64,000 bases of DNA from Rhynchopus sp. YZ270_cl-10 (lineage: Eukaryota; Euglenozoa; Diplonemea; Diplonemida; Diplonemidae). Both the position numbers and the translations under genes were made by a program. Within the stretch, counting starts at the first letter, position 1. Every line of letters starts with the position of its first letter. Under the pieces are notes generated by a model. The model was given only the letters and a program-made list of their open reading frames with translations. It did no database searches and was not told where the DNA came from. Location of the stretch: contig OZ037929.1 of assembly GCA_964035575.1 (NCBI GenBank), forward strand, positions 744,001 through 808,000, written 5' to 3'. This document shows, one piece after another, positions 51,536 to 62,514 of this stretch.

Positions 51536-53014
51536 CGGAAAAGGAAATGTGAGATATTACTCAGAAACAAAAAAGCAAAAAAAAAAAAAAAAAAAGCGCT
51601 ACGATGGGTTGAAATGCATGAAAGAGAGAGAGAGAGAGGTGGGGTAAATGTGTAGAGTTTAAAAGGTTGTGTGTTTCAAAAAAAATGTCTGTGTGGTTTT
51701 TTTTGTGTTGTCAATTAGGGGTTTTTGGGGGAAGTGGGAGAGAAGAGGGGGGGAAATGGTCATTTTTTTTTTTTTGCTTTTTTTTGGTTATAAATGTTCT
51801 TTATGAGTGGTGTGGTGGAAGCATCGTTGTTAATATATAGTTTTGGGTTGTTGTTGTTTTTTTTGTGCAATATTTTTTTTATTTTGTTATTGTCTTCGAG
51901 TCGACCATCATCGACAAATCACTTTACACCTAACTGGTATAAAAAATATCCTCTATGCCATCCAATACCTTTATCTAAGCTCTTCAGACACACAAAACCA
52001 CAACGAAGTTGACATAAGGGAAAACTTTGAGAGAGAAAAAAAAAGAGGATTTTTGGAAAGATAGGTGCTACCCCTCTTTCATGCTGCACACGGTAAAAAT
52101 AAAGTAGAAATGAGTTGAAATACAAAGCCCTCTCGTGAACAATGTACCTTTTTAATAAACGCGGCGAAAACAATGAACCAGCGAGATCTATTTCCCAAAA
52201 CTCACATCCTTTTTTTTTCGCACCTTTTCAACAAAAAGAGGGGAACTTAATAAGATGAATTCTCTAGTGCCAACAACGGCTAAGAGGAGGTCCGGTTCAA
52301 ACCCGGATAGGTGTGTCACTTCTTTTTCCTTTTTTTGACAAAAGATTGAAAACACGGGTTACACACGGTCGTGGTACTATTATATACGATCGTACCCGAA
52401 TTTTTGATCATAATGTGGAAAGGCATTTCAACATAATATGCATTCAATAAATTGAAAGCATAGCGAGAAGGGAAAAAAACACATAAGTACCCCCTTTGTA
52501 ACCCATTTTAGTGACACCCTCCACCGTTCGTACGACCCCAACTGACTCCCAAAAAAATAGGGGAAAAAACACGCAAAGGCCATTTCATACTCAAATAACT
52601 GCACTTTTATTAAAAAAAAGAAAGATCTAAAAAAAAAATGGGTTTTGAGGGGAAAAAGGGGACGGGAAAAACTGCCTGGGCAAATGTTCCTCTCTTAGGG
52701 ACCACTCACACCTGCTGTTCACACACACAGGCTATAGACAGTCTCGCAGCAACCATTGGTGTCACTCTCTACAGGCACACTGTACAGGTAGAACAGGGGG
52801 AGTGCTTCCTTGTTTGTGTCGACAATCGCCGTAAGTACCCACACCGTACAAAAAGACAATCATCGACACACATTTTTTATTCGTTCCTGTGTTTAATCAC
52901 ACAGCAGCCTGGTAGCGCAAGGCAAGGCCGCCGTGCACCTTAAACAAGAACCCCCCTTACCCACTGCTGAGAATAAGGTATTGGGATCCAGGGGGGAATT
53001 CTCAGCAGTGTACC
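51536..53014. other. Spacer with partial family C (52107-52160), a T-arm-like motif (52291-52307) and a weak plus ORF (52638-52940)
   Basis: TCCGG-TTCAAAC-CCGGA at 52291-52307 is a perfect tRNA T-arm/B-box-like hairpin, with an A-box-like TAGTGCCAACAACGG at 52265-52279, but no pairing acceptor stem exists. The 101-aa plus ORF contains an acceptor-like CACACAG and a GTAAGT donor around 52731-52830, and the opposite strand is equally open. I see no family. Confidence 0.35.
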
Positions 53015-53146
53015 CAGTGTTGGCAGGTTTAATACAAGGGTGTTTAAAACAGGTGTACTAAACTGTACTAAACTTGTATTAAACTTGTATTAAACTTGTA
53101 TTAAACCTGTACTAAACTTTTGGGGCGCTGTACTAAACCAACACTG
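53015..53146. mobile_element. 132-bp hAT-type MITE with 8-bp target duplication
   Basis: CAGTGTTGG (53015-53023) and CCAACACTG (53138-53146) are exact inverses. AGTGTACC flanks both ends directly (53007-53014 and 53147-53154). The interior is tandem AAACTTGTATT- and TACTAAACTTG-like repeats. An 8-bp duplication plus CAGTG end fits hAT and resembles the 22485 element (CAGTGTTCC). Confidence 0.93.
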
Positions 53147-53542
53147 AGTGTACCCTCCCCCAAACCCATCACCTTCTCCCTCGCTTCTATTTCACGTAAC
53201 AAAAAAAAAAAAAAATCCTTTTTTTCGGCCAGTTTTTAAAAATAGAACAGAATTTTTGAGGATTTTTAATACTTATTTGAACTCTAACTAAGACAGGACT
53301 ATTCTTTCTCAATTTCCTCCCTCTTATCACCCCCCCTACCCCATTCCCCCCCCTTTTTTTTGTTTGCTGATGTATAAATCTCAAGATCAATACAGTCGCT
53401 ACAAAAAAAAATACCCTCCCCTACCTGCAAGCATTGCTGTGAGTCAGAAGGCGACCCAACATACTACCAGTGGGTAAGACTCCCGCAGTGGGAATAACCC
53501 AGAATTGGTCGTAAACACATTTTCTATGTCGGAAAGGTGTGT
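53147..53542. other. Spacer, nothing recognised
   Basis: C- and A-rich sequence between the MITE and the TBCCD1 stop. Confidence 0.5.
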
Positions 53543-55764
53543 TTACTTTTTGTTGCTGTTGTTGCCATGTGTGCGCTCCCCCTGCATCTCTTGCCTAATG
53601 CCCCTCTTCTTGGTAATGCAGCAGTTCTACAATGTGCCTTAGATTGCCGGTTGTCTGTTTTACGTGAAGTTTCGCAAGAAAGAGACAGGTGAATACCGTA
53701 ATCGTATTTCAACACTGTGCTTTCGATAAAGGGCATGGAAGGTAAAAAAAAATTGTCAACCGTAAATATGTTCGACCTTTTTAACGGTCGAACATTATTC
53801 CGATTACGGTGTTTTATTGGGTGAATCCCCTATCATACCTGCAGCCATGTTTTGAACCCATCCGCTATTTTTCGCGACATTTCTGCCTTCTGGCTGTTGT
53901 TGCTCTGGCCCGCCTGCATGAGAACACTGCAGTGATTCGTCGCCGTAGCCACCTGGAGGTTGGGTGCAGGTTGCTATGTTGTGAGGACGCATCTCCCATC
54001 CAATGGTATGCAGTCTTCACGTACAAAGAAACTGAAGTTACCTATACAGGCACCTCCGACTGACCCACTGTACGATGCCAGCCCCGGATGAAATCATAAA
54101 GCAAACCGTGTGTAAAAAAAATATATACACATAAAACAACCGCAACCAACACCATACCTTCCGTTTCAGCTCCGTCATGTATTCAGACGGCATTGCGCAT
54201 GGGTTGGAGCTTGTAGTCCCAGTGTGGTTTGTGAACGGGATTGTTATCTGCAGGGGGTAGAAGGGGTGGTTTAGGTCTTATTGGGGGAAACCGGGGGGTT
54301 ATGTGAATAATCGACGAAATGCGTTGTTTTTGGCTATTTTAATATTTGGGTGATTTGAGTGTACTTTTACCTAAACACCCCGCCACCAGGAGGGTTATGT
54401 TGTGAGGATGGGGTGGTGGTGTCACATTGAAGGCAGCAGGGAGAATGCCATCAGCCACCATTTTTAAAGGGCCATACCGACGCAAAGTGTTCCACAGGAA
54501 GCAACCGCACGGACTGTGCATGCTGGAGCGAGACCGGGCTGTTCCAGAGGTTGTTGAGTGGGTTCACCGCCTGCTCTGCCAGGTGCTGCTCGAGGGCAGG
54601 GTAGAAGGTGTTGTAGGGCGCGAGCTCCACCTTGTCAACGCCGTTGTATACAAGCGGCTGGGTGTTCACACAGCAGTACACACGCGACTCACTTACATTT
54701 TGCAACGTAATGCCACGTGCCGGCACTACAATGTTCACTTTCGAACACCCCACCACTGTCACACACCCGCTCACCGGCCCCAGAATGACAGTGCTGTTTG
54801 ACACCCCAAGGATGGTGACGTTCTTGAAACCCCCGAGAATGTAGAGATTCGCGTGGTGGCAGTCGTAGATCTGCACATTCTCTGCTTTGCCGTGCTGCGG
54901 CGATATTTTGTACACCATGGCACGCACGACACCACGCACTATCGCATCCCTGCACGGAGACGCCCCTGGTGCAGGCCAGATCACATCGCCGTTCGACGTT
55001 TGTGTGTTCGACGGACGTTGTGCCGTTAGGTCCAGAGGAGACCATCCCATCCGAGACGGCAGCACCAAATGCTCGGTGATATACTGCGACACCGTGTGGA
55101 TGTCCACCGCCTCCGTGCGGTCCTGCGCCCAGAAGTGCATCAGCTCTGCAAAGGGGCTCACCCCATTCAGGTCCATCCTTGCTAACTCCGCAGGCGAGGC
55201 AGACTCCTTCAGCTCGACGAGAAGAATGCCGAGGGCTTGGATCTGCTCGAAATTCACTTTGTACTTCGGTGCCACTAAGGCGAGGAGGTGGTAGAGGTGC
55301 TGTGAGATGAATTTGACAACCTTTTCGTGTTCCGCCTGTCGTGCGCGGATTAAGTCCACTGCGGAGGGCTGTGCCTGCCAGGCTGTACCGCTTGCTCCAC
55401 CTGCCTTATGTTGTTGGCAAAACGCGAAGAGAAGGAATTGGTGTACCGGAACCTTTCTGCTCCGCAGCCACGCACTGCGTTGCCCGCTTTGTTTCCAAGC
55501 CAGCTCGTCGCGTCCATGCGCCATTCGCTCATCCCTTGCCATCGTATAGCTACAGTACAACTCAAAAATCGCCCCCGCCACCGCCTCACTAATCCCCAGG
55601 GTACTCCCTCCCACGCTCACCCACTCCCCATAGGTCAGATGCTTCTTACTCTGCAGCAGATTGGGCACCTTCAGAAGCCCGCTCAAGGTGTACTGTGCTG
55701 GCAGTGGGACGGCTATGACATAATGTTCAAAGAGGTCGGCTCGGGGTGCATAAAGAAGGCCCAT
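53543..55764 (-). CDS. TBCCD1: TBCC domain-containing protein 1 (TBCCD1-like)
   Basis: Exons 55764-54478, 54247-54158, 53913-53839 and 53626-53543, all phase 0. Donors are GTATGG, GTATGG and GTATGA; acceptors TGCAG, TGCAG and TTGTAG. Product 511 aa (human TBCCD1 is about 557). The N-terminal half is helical, and a middle part (about 265-430) carries the C-CAP/TBCC beta-helix, with repeated Val-x-Ile and Cys-Val-x-Val units. The last exons give the usual tail with a Pro-Ser-Glu-Tyr motif and Trp. TBCCD1 links centrosome or basal body position to Golgi and flagellar organisation. The start at 55764 follows a TGTACAG acceptor by six bases. The in-frame upstream codons begin without ATG. Introns 2 and 3 hold families D and G. 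Confidence 0.88.
53694..53812. repeat. Family G palindrome in TBCCD1 intron 3
   Basis: ACCGTAATCG (53694-53703) is inverted as CGATTACGGT (about 53802-53811), and a second inner pair TGTTCGACC/GGTCGAACA lies at about 53769-53793. Similar to 14484-14600. Confidence 0.75.
53914..54157 (-). repeat. TBCCD1 intron 2, containing family D (54048-54108)
   Basis: Plus strand CCTCCGACTGACCCACTGTA, CGATGCCAGCCCCGGATGAA, ATCATAAAG; same order as copies at 5588 and 45355. Confidence 0.7.
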
Positions 55765-56964
55765 TTGGCACTGTACAGTGTCGTGTGGTTTGATAACACA
55801 GCTAGAGGTGGGCAACGCTGCCGGAACGGAGTATACCCCACTACGCGATACAGTGGTGTGTGGTATGTGTTTGCTCCAATGGGAGCGTGTAAAAAAGGGG
55901 GGGAGGAGAGAGGGGAAAGGGGTTGGTGGGGGGGGAGTGGTGCTGTTCTGTGTGTGCTAAGAGTGGGGGGTTAGGATAATTTGGTGTAGGGGGTCACAGC
56001 AGAAAATAAGACTCGGGGAGCTGGTACCTGGTAGTGAGGACCCAGGGACCGGGAACCCGGCTTATTCTCTGCTGTGTATGGGGGTGGTGGATACCGAGTG
56101 ACATCGACAAATGAAAGTCAAATATACATAAAAACAGAGACAATTGTATGGCATTTCCATTTCCGTCTAAAATGCAATAAAGAGCAAAATATAGAGAAAA
56201 AAAAGTGAAGGTGATACACAAGCGGTCCCAAAGGGACACACAATGCATCTGAAACAAAGTGAAATTCGGTAAGTGGTAATGTGGGTGTCAGTAGGCAGGA
56301 AGATGACGGGGGATGTGCCGCTCTTCACACTTCCTTGAAATGCAAAATACCACTGTTCAATCATTTCACGAATTAAACAAAGAAACAAAAATGAAATAAA
56401 AAACAACACACAGAGAACATCCAAAGTGCAAGCACCTCTGTGAACACAGGCATCGGGAAAAGAGAAATGTTGGTAAGATGAACCTAAGCCTCTTGTCCTC
56501 CCTGACACCAAATGTAACGCGATAAAAACGCTGTGAAGAAACCACCTCACAACAAAGCAGAACAAAGCAATAAAACAAACCTCGCACACTTGCAACGTTG
56601 GTTCAGCTAGAACGGAGATAGAGCACTAAACCCAACGGAGAAAGTTCGGGAAGAAGTGTGGTAAGCATTTGCGTGCTAAGCCACATCCCCATGAACGAGG
56701 CACAAAACAAACCCCAACAATGATTTTTGAAGTGTGTGATGGGACAGAAGAACTGTGTTCAGCATGGAATGTTCCATTTTGAACAAAGCTCGTGGACATT
56801 GAAAAGTAAAGCGGAAGGCTCTTCTCCAAGAAGAAGACCCCCAACAACAGAAAGGTTCGTAAGGTCACCTGCGTGTGTGTCACCTTGAAGAAAAAAGAAA
56901 GAAAAACACATGTGTTCTCATTGCAGAGATTCTCCTGCCATACGGTGTTTGTGTGTCATGTGGT
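55765..56964. other. Spacer and start of the reductase array, with family A (56467-56505)
   Basis: Contains the TBCCD1 5' leader, then the array's 3' spacer unit from about 56130: AGTGCAAGCACCTCTGTG (family B-like) and GTAAGATGAACCTAAGCCTC (family A), which recur in each unit. Confidence 0.5.
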
Positions 56965-57981
56965 TCACAGCTTCACAATCATCTTCCCTGTGTTGGTACC
57001 GCTCAGCACACCAATCATCGCCTCAGGCATCTTGTCAAAGCCCTCCATCACCGTCTCCTCAACAACGAAACCATCCTTCGTGCAGAAGCCCATAAGAGTC
57101 TCGATGGCAGCCTCAAACTCGGCCGCCCATTGAAACACAACGAAACCCTGCATCTTCACGCATTTGAAGATGATGGTGGGCAGGTTGCGGATGGGGTAGG
57201 CCTCCTCCACAGACTTGTTGTTGTACTGCGAGATGGCACCACAGGCAATGACACGGCCGTTCACTGCAATGTTGTTGAGGACAGCCTCAAGCATGGCACC
57301 ACCCACGTTGTCGAAGTAGATGTCAATCCCGTTCGGCATCAGCTCTGCAAGCTTTGCAGTGTAGTTGTCCGTGGTCTTGTAGTTGAAGGCGTCCTCCACA
57401 CCAAGCTTCTTCACCATCTCCACCTTGTCGTCGCTTCCCGCACAGCCGTACACCTTGCACCCCATCTGCTTGAAGATCTGCACCGCAGCAGACCCAACGG
57501 CACCTGCAGCACCAGACACAAACACAGTCTCACCCTCCTTCGGCTCGCCAATGTGCTTGATGGGGAGGTACGCACCCAGACCCGTCAGACCAAGGAAGCC
57601 GAGGAACCATGTGAGCTTCACCTTCTCCGAGGGGAAGGCGGGCGTCAGGCCTTCAGCAGCAAGGATCTGCACCTTCCTGAAGGGTATCATGCCGGTCACG
57701 AAGGAGCCTGCTGGGTACTTCTCAGACTTCGATGCCTTCACGACACCTGCAGCAAACCCAGACACAGCCTCGTTCAGCTCAAAGGAGGTGATGTAGCCCG
57801 TCACGCCGCCGTCCATGCGGGCGCGCATGTACGGGTCCACGCTGAGTGCCTGCATCTCCACAAGCACCTCACCCTCCTTCAGGTCCGCCTCACTCGGGTC
57901 TGCAATGTCGATCTGCTTGAAGTTCTCCAGGGTGGGTGCACCCACGGGGCGCGAGATCAGCTGCCATTCCTGGTTCGTCAT
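56965..57981 (-). CDS. NADP-dependent MDR-family oxidoreductase, array copy 1
   Basis: 338 aa, single exon. MDR signatures: Ser-Val-Asp-Pro-Tyr-Met-Arg (47-53), Leu-Gly-Leu-Thr-Gly-Leu-Gly-Ala-Tyr (130-138), the Rossmann motif Val-Ser-Gly-Ala-Ala-Gly-Ala-Val-Gly-Ser (155-164) and the prostaglandin reductase-type C-terminus. No structural or catalytic zinc ligands, so it belongs to the zinc-independent MDRs (prostaglandin reductase, leukotriene B4 dehydrogenase, 2-alkenal reductase), which reduce alpha,beta-unsaturated carbonyls with NADPH, in the cytosol. The start was chosen at Met-Thr-Asn-Gln, where family similarity begins. The 3' spacer lacks the 204-bp segment present in the other units. 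Confidence 0.92.
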   Translation of the reverse strand: MTNQEWQLISRPVGAPTLENFKQIDIADPSEADLKEGEVLVEMQALSVDPYMRARMDGGVTGYITSFELNEAVSGFAAGVVKASKSEKYPAGSFVTGMIPFRKVQILAAEGLTPAFPSEKVKLTWFLGFLGLTGLGAYLPIKHIGEPKEGETVFVSGAAGAVGSAAVQIFKQMGCKVYGCAGSDDKVEMVKKLGVEDAFNYKTTDNYTAKLAELMPNGIDIYFDNVGGAMLEAVLNNIAVNGRVIACGAISQYNNKSVEEAYPIRNLPTIIFKCVKMQGFVVFQWAAEFEAAIETLMGFCTKDGFVVEETVMEGFDKMPEAMIGVLSGTNTGKMIVKL

Positions 57982-58511
57982 TGTGTTGGGGTTGGTGTGT
58001 GGTGTGTGTGTGAGTTTTCTGCAAGGGTGTGGTTCATCTTTAGCCAACACAACTACGGTGCTGAATATCGTCAACCGCAACATTCTCGTGAGTCAATCCA
58101 TTCATTTGTGAAGCTAAATGATAGTACAAACGACTCTGGAATGCAGGCACTGGCGGTACGGGATGAGTGTCAAGTGGACATGAATAGCAAAATCATAAGC
58201 GGGAAGAGGGGAAGTTTCCATTTACGTCTAAAATGCAATAAAGAGCAAAATATAGAGAAAAAAGTGAGGGTGAAACACAAGCGGTCCCAGAGGGACACAC
58301 AATGCATCTGAAACAAAGTGAAATTCGGTAAGTGGTAATGTGGGTGTCAGTAGGCAGGAAGATGACGGGGGATGTGCCGCTCTTCACACTTCCTTGAAAT
58401 GCAAAATACCACTGTTCAATCATTTCACGAATTAAGCTAAAAAGCAGAAACAAAATAAAAACAACACACAGAGAACATCCAAAGTGCAAGCACCTCTGTG
58501 AACACAGGCAT

Positions 58512-58575
58512 CGGGAAAAGAGAAATGTTGGTAAGATGAACCTAAGCCTCTTGTCCTCCCTGACACCAAGTGTAA
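58512..58575 (+). repeat. Family A-like copies in the array spacers (58512, 60782, 63047)
   Basis: Each spacer carries GTAAGATGAACCTAAGCCTC then TTGTCCTCCCTGACACC about 450 nt 3' of the gene upstream on the minus strand, together with a B-like GTGCAAGCACCTCTGTGAAC. The unit-1 version is at 56467-56505. Confidence 0.6.
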
Positions 58576-58980
58576 CGCGATAAAAAACGCTGTGAAGAAA
58601 CCACCTCACAACAAAGCAGAACAAAGCAATAAAACAAACCTCGCACACTTGCAACGTTGGTTCAGCTTGAACGGAGATAGAGCACTAAACCCAACGGAGA
58701 AAGTTCGGGAAGAAGTGTGGTAAGCATTTGCGTGCTAAGCCACATCCCCATGAACGAGGCACAAAACAAACCCCAACAATGATTTTTGAAGTGTGTGATG
58801 GGACAGAAGAACTGTGTTCAGCATGGAATGTTCCATTTTGAACAAAGCTCGTGGACATTGAAAAGTAAAGCGGAAGGCTCTTCTCCAAGAAGAAGACCCC
58901 CAACAACAAAATGGTTCGTAAGGGCACCTGCGTGTGTGTCACCTTGAAGAAAAAACAAAGAAAAACACATGTGTTCTCAT

Positions 58981-59184
58981 GAACGCAAACACTCTGAAGC
59001 AGAGTAGTTGGCCTTTGCAGTACAGCTCCCCAAAAGGTTGTAGAATCGAACACCACCTTGTCGGCCACGTATGCACCACCTCACTGTGGTCTCCGATCAG
59101 AGAACAGAATGAAAATAAAACGGACAAAAGACAAGAGAACAGCAACCTTGAAGCCAGTATATCGATTGATTGTTTTAGTCTCAT
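58981..59184. repeat. 204-bp segment present in array units 2-4, absent in unit 1
   Basis: In unit 1 the corresponding sequence is continuous (about 56918-56931). TCTCAT borders both ends (58975-58980 and 59179-59184), leaving one copy at the empty site. That is the signature of slippage or recombination between 6-bp repeats, or a short insertion with a 6-bp duplication. It contains GTTGTAGAATCGAACACC and CCTCACTGTGG. Not an intron by orientation. Confidence 0.8.
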
Positions 59185-59227
59185 TGCAGAGATTCTCCTG
59201 CCGTGCGGTGTTTGTGTGTCATGTGGT

Positions 59228-60244
59228 TCACAGCTTCACAATCATCTTCCCTGTGTTGGTACCGCTCAGCACACCAATCATCGCCTCAGGCATCTTGTCA
59301 AAGCCCTCCATCACCGTCTCCTCAACAACGAAACCATCCTTCGTGCAGAAGCCCATAAGAGTCTCGATGGCAGCCTCAAACTCGGCCGCCCATTGAAACA
59401 CAACGAAACCCTGCATCTTCACGCATTTGAAGATGATGGTGGGCAGGTTGCGGATGGGGTAGGCCTCCTCCACAGACTTGTTGTTGTACTGCGAGATGGC
59501 GCCACAAGCAATGACACGGCCGTTCACTGCAATGTTGTTGAGGACAGCCTCAAGCATGGCACCACCCACGTTGTCGAAGTAGATGTCAATCCCGTTCGGC
59601 ATCAGCTCTGCAAGCTTTGCAGTGTAGTTGTCCGTGGTCTTGTAGTTGAAGGCGTCCTCCACACCAAGCTTCTTCACCATCTCCACCTTGTCGTCGCTTC
59701 CCGCACAGCCGTACACCTTGCACCCCATCTGCTTGAAGATCTGCACCGCAGCAGACCCAACGGCACCTGCAGCACCGGACACAAACACAGTCTCACCCTC
59801 CTTCGGCTCGCCAATGTGCTTGATGGGGAGGTACGCACCCAGACCCGTCAGACCAAGGAAGCCGAGGAACCATGTGAGCTTCACCTTCTCCGAGGGGAAG
59901 GCGGGCGTCAGGCCTTCAGCAGCAAGGATCTGCACCTTCCTGAAGGGTATCATGCCGGTCACGAAGGAGCCTGCTGGGTACTTCTCAGACTTCGATGCCT
60001 TCACGACACCTGCAGCAAACCCAGACACAGCCTCGTTCAGCTCAAAGGAGGTGATGTAGCCCGTCACGCCGCCGTCCATGCGGGCGCGCATGTACGGGTC
60101 CACGCTGAGTGCCTGCATCTCCACAAGCACCTCACCCTCCTTCAGGTCCGCCTCACTCGGGTCTGCAATGTTGACCTGCTTGAAGTTCTCCAGGGTGGGT
60201 GCACCCACGGGGCGCGAGATCAGCTGCCATTCCTGGTTCGTCAT
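59228..60244 (-). CDS. NADP-dependent MDR-family oxidoreductase, array copy 2
   Basis: 338 aa. Differs from copy 1 near residues 24-25 (Phe-Lys-Gln-Val-Asn instead of Gln-Ile-Asp); otherwise the protein looks identical. It lies 2263 bp from copy 1. Synonymous changes (for example GCACCACAGG versus GCGCCACAAG) show some divergence at DNA level. Confidence 0.92.
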   Translation of the reverse strand: MTNQEWQLISRPVGAPTLENFKQVNIADPSEADLKEGEVLVEMQALSVDPYMRARMDGGVTGYITSFELNEAVSGFAAGVVKASKSEKYPAGSFVTGMIPFRKVQILAAEGLTPAFPSEKVKLTWFLGFLGLTGLGAYLPIKHIGEPKEGETVFVSGAAGAVGSAAVQIFKQMGCKVYGCAGSDDKVEMVKKLGVEDAFNYKTTDNYTAKLAELMPNGIDIYFDNVGGAMLEAVLNNIAVNGRVIACGAISQYNNKSVEEAYPIRNLPTIIFKCVKMQGFVVFQWAAEFEAAIETLMGFCTKDGFVVEETVMEGFDKMPEAMIGVLSGTNTGKMIVKL

Positions 60245-61497
60245 TGTGTTGGGGTTGGTGTGTGGTGTGTGGTGTGTGTGTGAGTTTTCTGCAAGGGTGT
60301 GGTTCATCTTTAGCCAACACAACTACGGTGCTGAATATCGTCAACCGCAACATTCTCGTGAGTCAATCCATTCATTTGTGAAGCTAAATGATAGTACAAA
60401 CGACTCTGGAATGCAGGCACTGGCGGTACGGGATGAGTGTCAAGTGGACATGAATAGTAAAATCATAAGCGGGAAGAGGGGAACTTTCCATTTACGTCTA
60501 AAATGCAATAAAGAGCAAAATATAGAGAAAAAAGTGAAGGTGAAACACAAGCGGTCCCAGAGGGACACACAATGCATCTGAAACAAAGTGAAATTCGGTA
60601 AGTGGTAATGTGGGTGTCAGTAGGCAGGAAGATGACGGGGGATGTGCCGCTCTTCACACTTCCTTGAAATGCAAAATACCACTGTTCAATCATTTCACGA
60701 ATTAAGCTAAAAAGCAGAAACAAAATAAAAACAACACACAGAGAACATCCAAAGTGCAAGCACCTCTGTGAACACAGGCATCGGGAAAAGAGAAATGTTG
60801 GTAAGATGAACCTAAGCCTCTTGTCCTCCCTGACACCAAGTGTAACGCGATAAAAAACGCTGTGAAGAAACCACCTCACAACAAAGCAGAACAAAGCAAT
60901 AAAACAAACCTCGCACACTTGCAACGTTGGTTCAGCTTGAACGGAGATAGAGCACTAAACCCAACGGAGAAAGTTCGGGAAGAAGTGTGGTAAGCATTTG
61001 CGTGCTAAGCCACATCCCCATGAACGAGGCACAAAACAAACCCCAACAATGATTTTTGAAGTGTGTGATGGGACAGAAGAACTGTGTTCAGCATGGAATG
61101 TTCCATTTTGAACAAAGCTCGTGGACATTGAAAAGTAAAGCGGAAGGCTCTTCTCCAAGAAGAAGACCCCCAACAACAAAATGGTTCGTAAGGGCACCTG
61201 CGTGTGTGTCACCTTGAAGAAAAAACAAAGAAAAACACATGTGTTCTCATGAACGCAAACACTCTGAAGCAGAGTAGTTGGCCTTTGCAGTACAGCTCCC
61301 CAAAAGGTTGTAGAATCGAACACCACCTTGTCGGCCACGTATGCACCACCTCACTGTGGTCTCCGATCAGAGAACAGAATGAAAATAAAACGGACAAAAG
61401 ACAAGAGAACAGCAACCTTGAAGCCAGTATATCGATTGATTGTTTTAGTCTCATTGCAGAGATTCTCCTGCCGTGCGGTGTTTGTGTGTCATGTGGT

Positions 61498-62514
61498 TCA
61501 CAGCTTCACAATCATCTTCCCTGTGTTGGTACCGCTCAGCACACCAATCATCGCCTCAGGCATCTTGTCAAAGCCCTCCATCACCGTCTCCTCAACAACG
61601 AAACCATCCTTCGTGCAGAAGCCCATAAGAGTCTCGATGGCAGCCTCAAACTCGGCCGCCCATTGAAACACAACGAAACCCTGCATCTTCACGCATTTGA
61701 AGATGATGGTGGGCAGGTTGCGGATGGGGTAGGCCTCCTCCACAGACTTGTTGTTGTACTGCGAGATGGCACCACAGGCAATGACACGGCCGTTCACTGC
61801 AATGTTGTTGAGGACAGCCTCAAGCATGGCACCACCCACGTTGTCGAAGTAGATGTCAATCCCGTTCGGCATCAGCTCTGCAAGCTTTGCAGTGTAGTTG
61901 TCCGTGGTCTTGTAGTTGAAGGCGTCCTCCACACCAAGCTTCTTCACCATCTCCACCTTGTCGTCGCTTCCCGCACAGCCGTACACCTTGCACCCCATCT
62001 GCTTGAAGATCTGCACCGCAGCAGACCCAACGGCACCTGCAGCACCGGACACAAACACAGTCTCACCCTCCTTCGGCTCGCCAATGTGCTTGATGGGGAG
62101 GTACGCACCCAGACCCGTCAGACCAAGGAAGCCGAGGAACCATGTGAGCTTCACCTTCTCCGAGGGGAAGGCGGGCGTCAGGCCTTCAGCAGCAAGGATC
62201 TGCACCTTCCTGAAGGGTATCATGCCGGTCACGAAGGAGCCTGCTGGGTACTTCTCAGACTTCGATGCCTTCACGACACCTGCAGCAAACCCAGACACAG
62301 CCTCGTTCAGCTCAAAGGAGGTGATGTAGCCCGTCACGCCGCCGTCCATGCGGGCGCGCATGTACGGGTCCACGCTGAGTGCCTGCATCTCCACAAGCAC
62401 CTCACCCTCCTTCAGGTCCGCCTCACTCGGGTCTGCAATGTCGATTTGCTTGAAGTTCTCCAGGGTGGGTGCACCCACGGGGCGCGAGATCAGCTGCCAT
62501 TCCTGGTTCGTCAT
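61498..62514 (-). CDS. NADP-dependent MDR-family oxidoreductase, array copy 3
   Basis: 338 aa, apparently identical in protein sequence to copy 1, carrying Gln-Ile-Asp at 23-25. It lies 2270 bp from copy 2. It shares the 204-bp spacer segment with copies 2 and 4 (at 61251-61454), so copy 1's spacer is the odd one. Confidence 0.92.
   Translation of the reverse strand: MTNQEWQLISRPVGAPTLENFKQIDIADPSEADLKEGEVLVEMQALSVDPYMRARMDGGVTGYITSFELNEAVSGFAAGVVKASKSEKYPAGSFVTGMIPFRKVQILAAEGLTPAFPSEKVKLTWFLGFLGLTGLGAYLPIKHIGEPKEGETVFVSGAAGAVGSAAVQIFKQMGCKVYGCAGSDDKVEMVKKLGVEDAFNYKTTDNYTAKLAELMPNGIDIYFDNVGGAMLEAVLNNIAVNGRVIACGAISQYNNKSVEEAYPIRNLPTIIFKCVKMQGFVVFQWAAEFEAAIETLMGFCTKDGFVVEETVMEGFDKMPEAMIGVLSGTNTGKMIVKL

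Noticed and set aside
52247-52320. tRNA gene with a T-arm at 52291
   Set aside because: No 5' sequence can pair with the would-be 3' acceptor strand, and no proper D and anticodon arms form. Kept only as a B-box-like motif.
52638-52940. P-loop-like Gly-Thr-Gly-Lys-Thr in a plus ORF
   Set aside because: Single short motif in low-complexity sequence, no following ATPase motifs, and the opposite strand is equally open.
56994-58311. Long plus-strand His/Leu-rich ORF antisense to the reductases
   Set aside because: Shadow of the reductase codons; the minus frame matches a known enzyme family end to end.
58685-59068. A 127-aa minus ORF repeated in each array spacer, starting Met-Ala-Asp-Lys
   Set aside because: The whole spacer is near-identical between units, so repetition of the frame is not evidence of selection. 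In unit 1 its first third is missing, and composition is not convincing.
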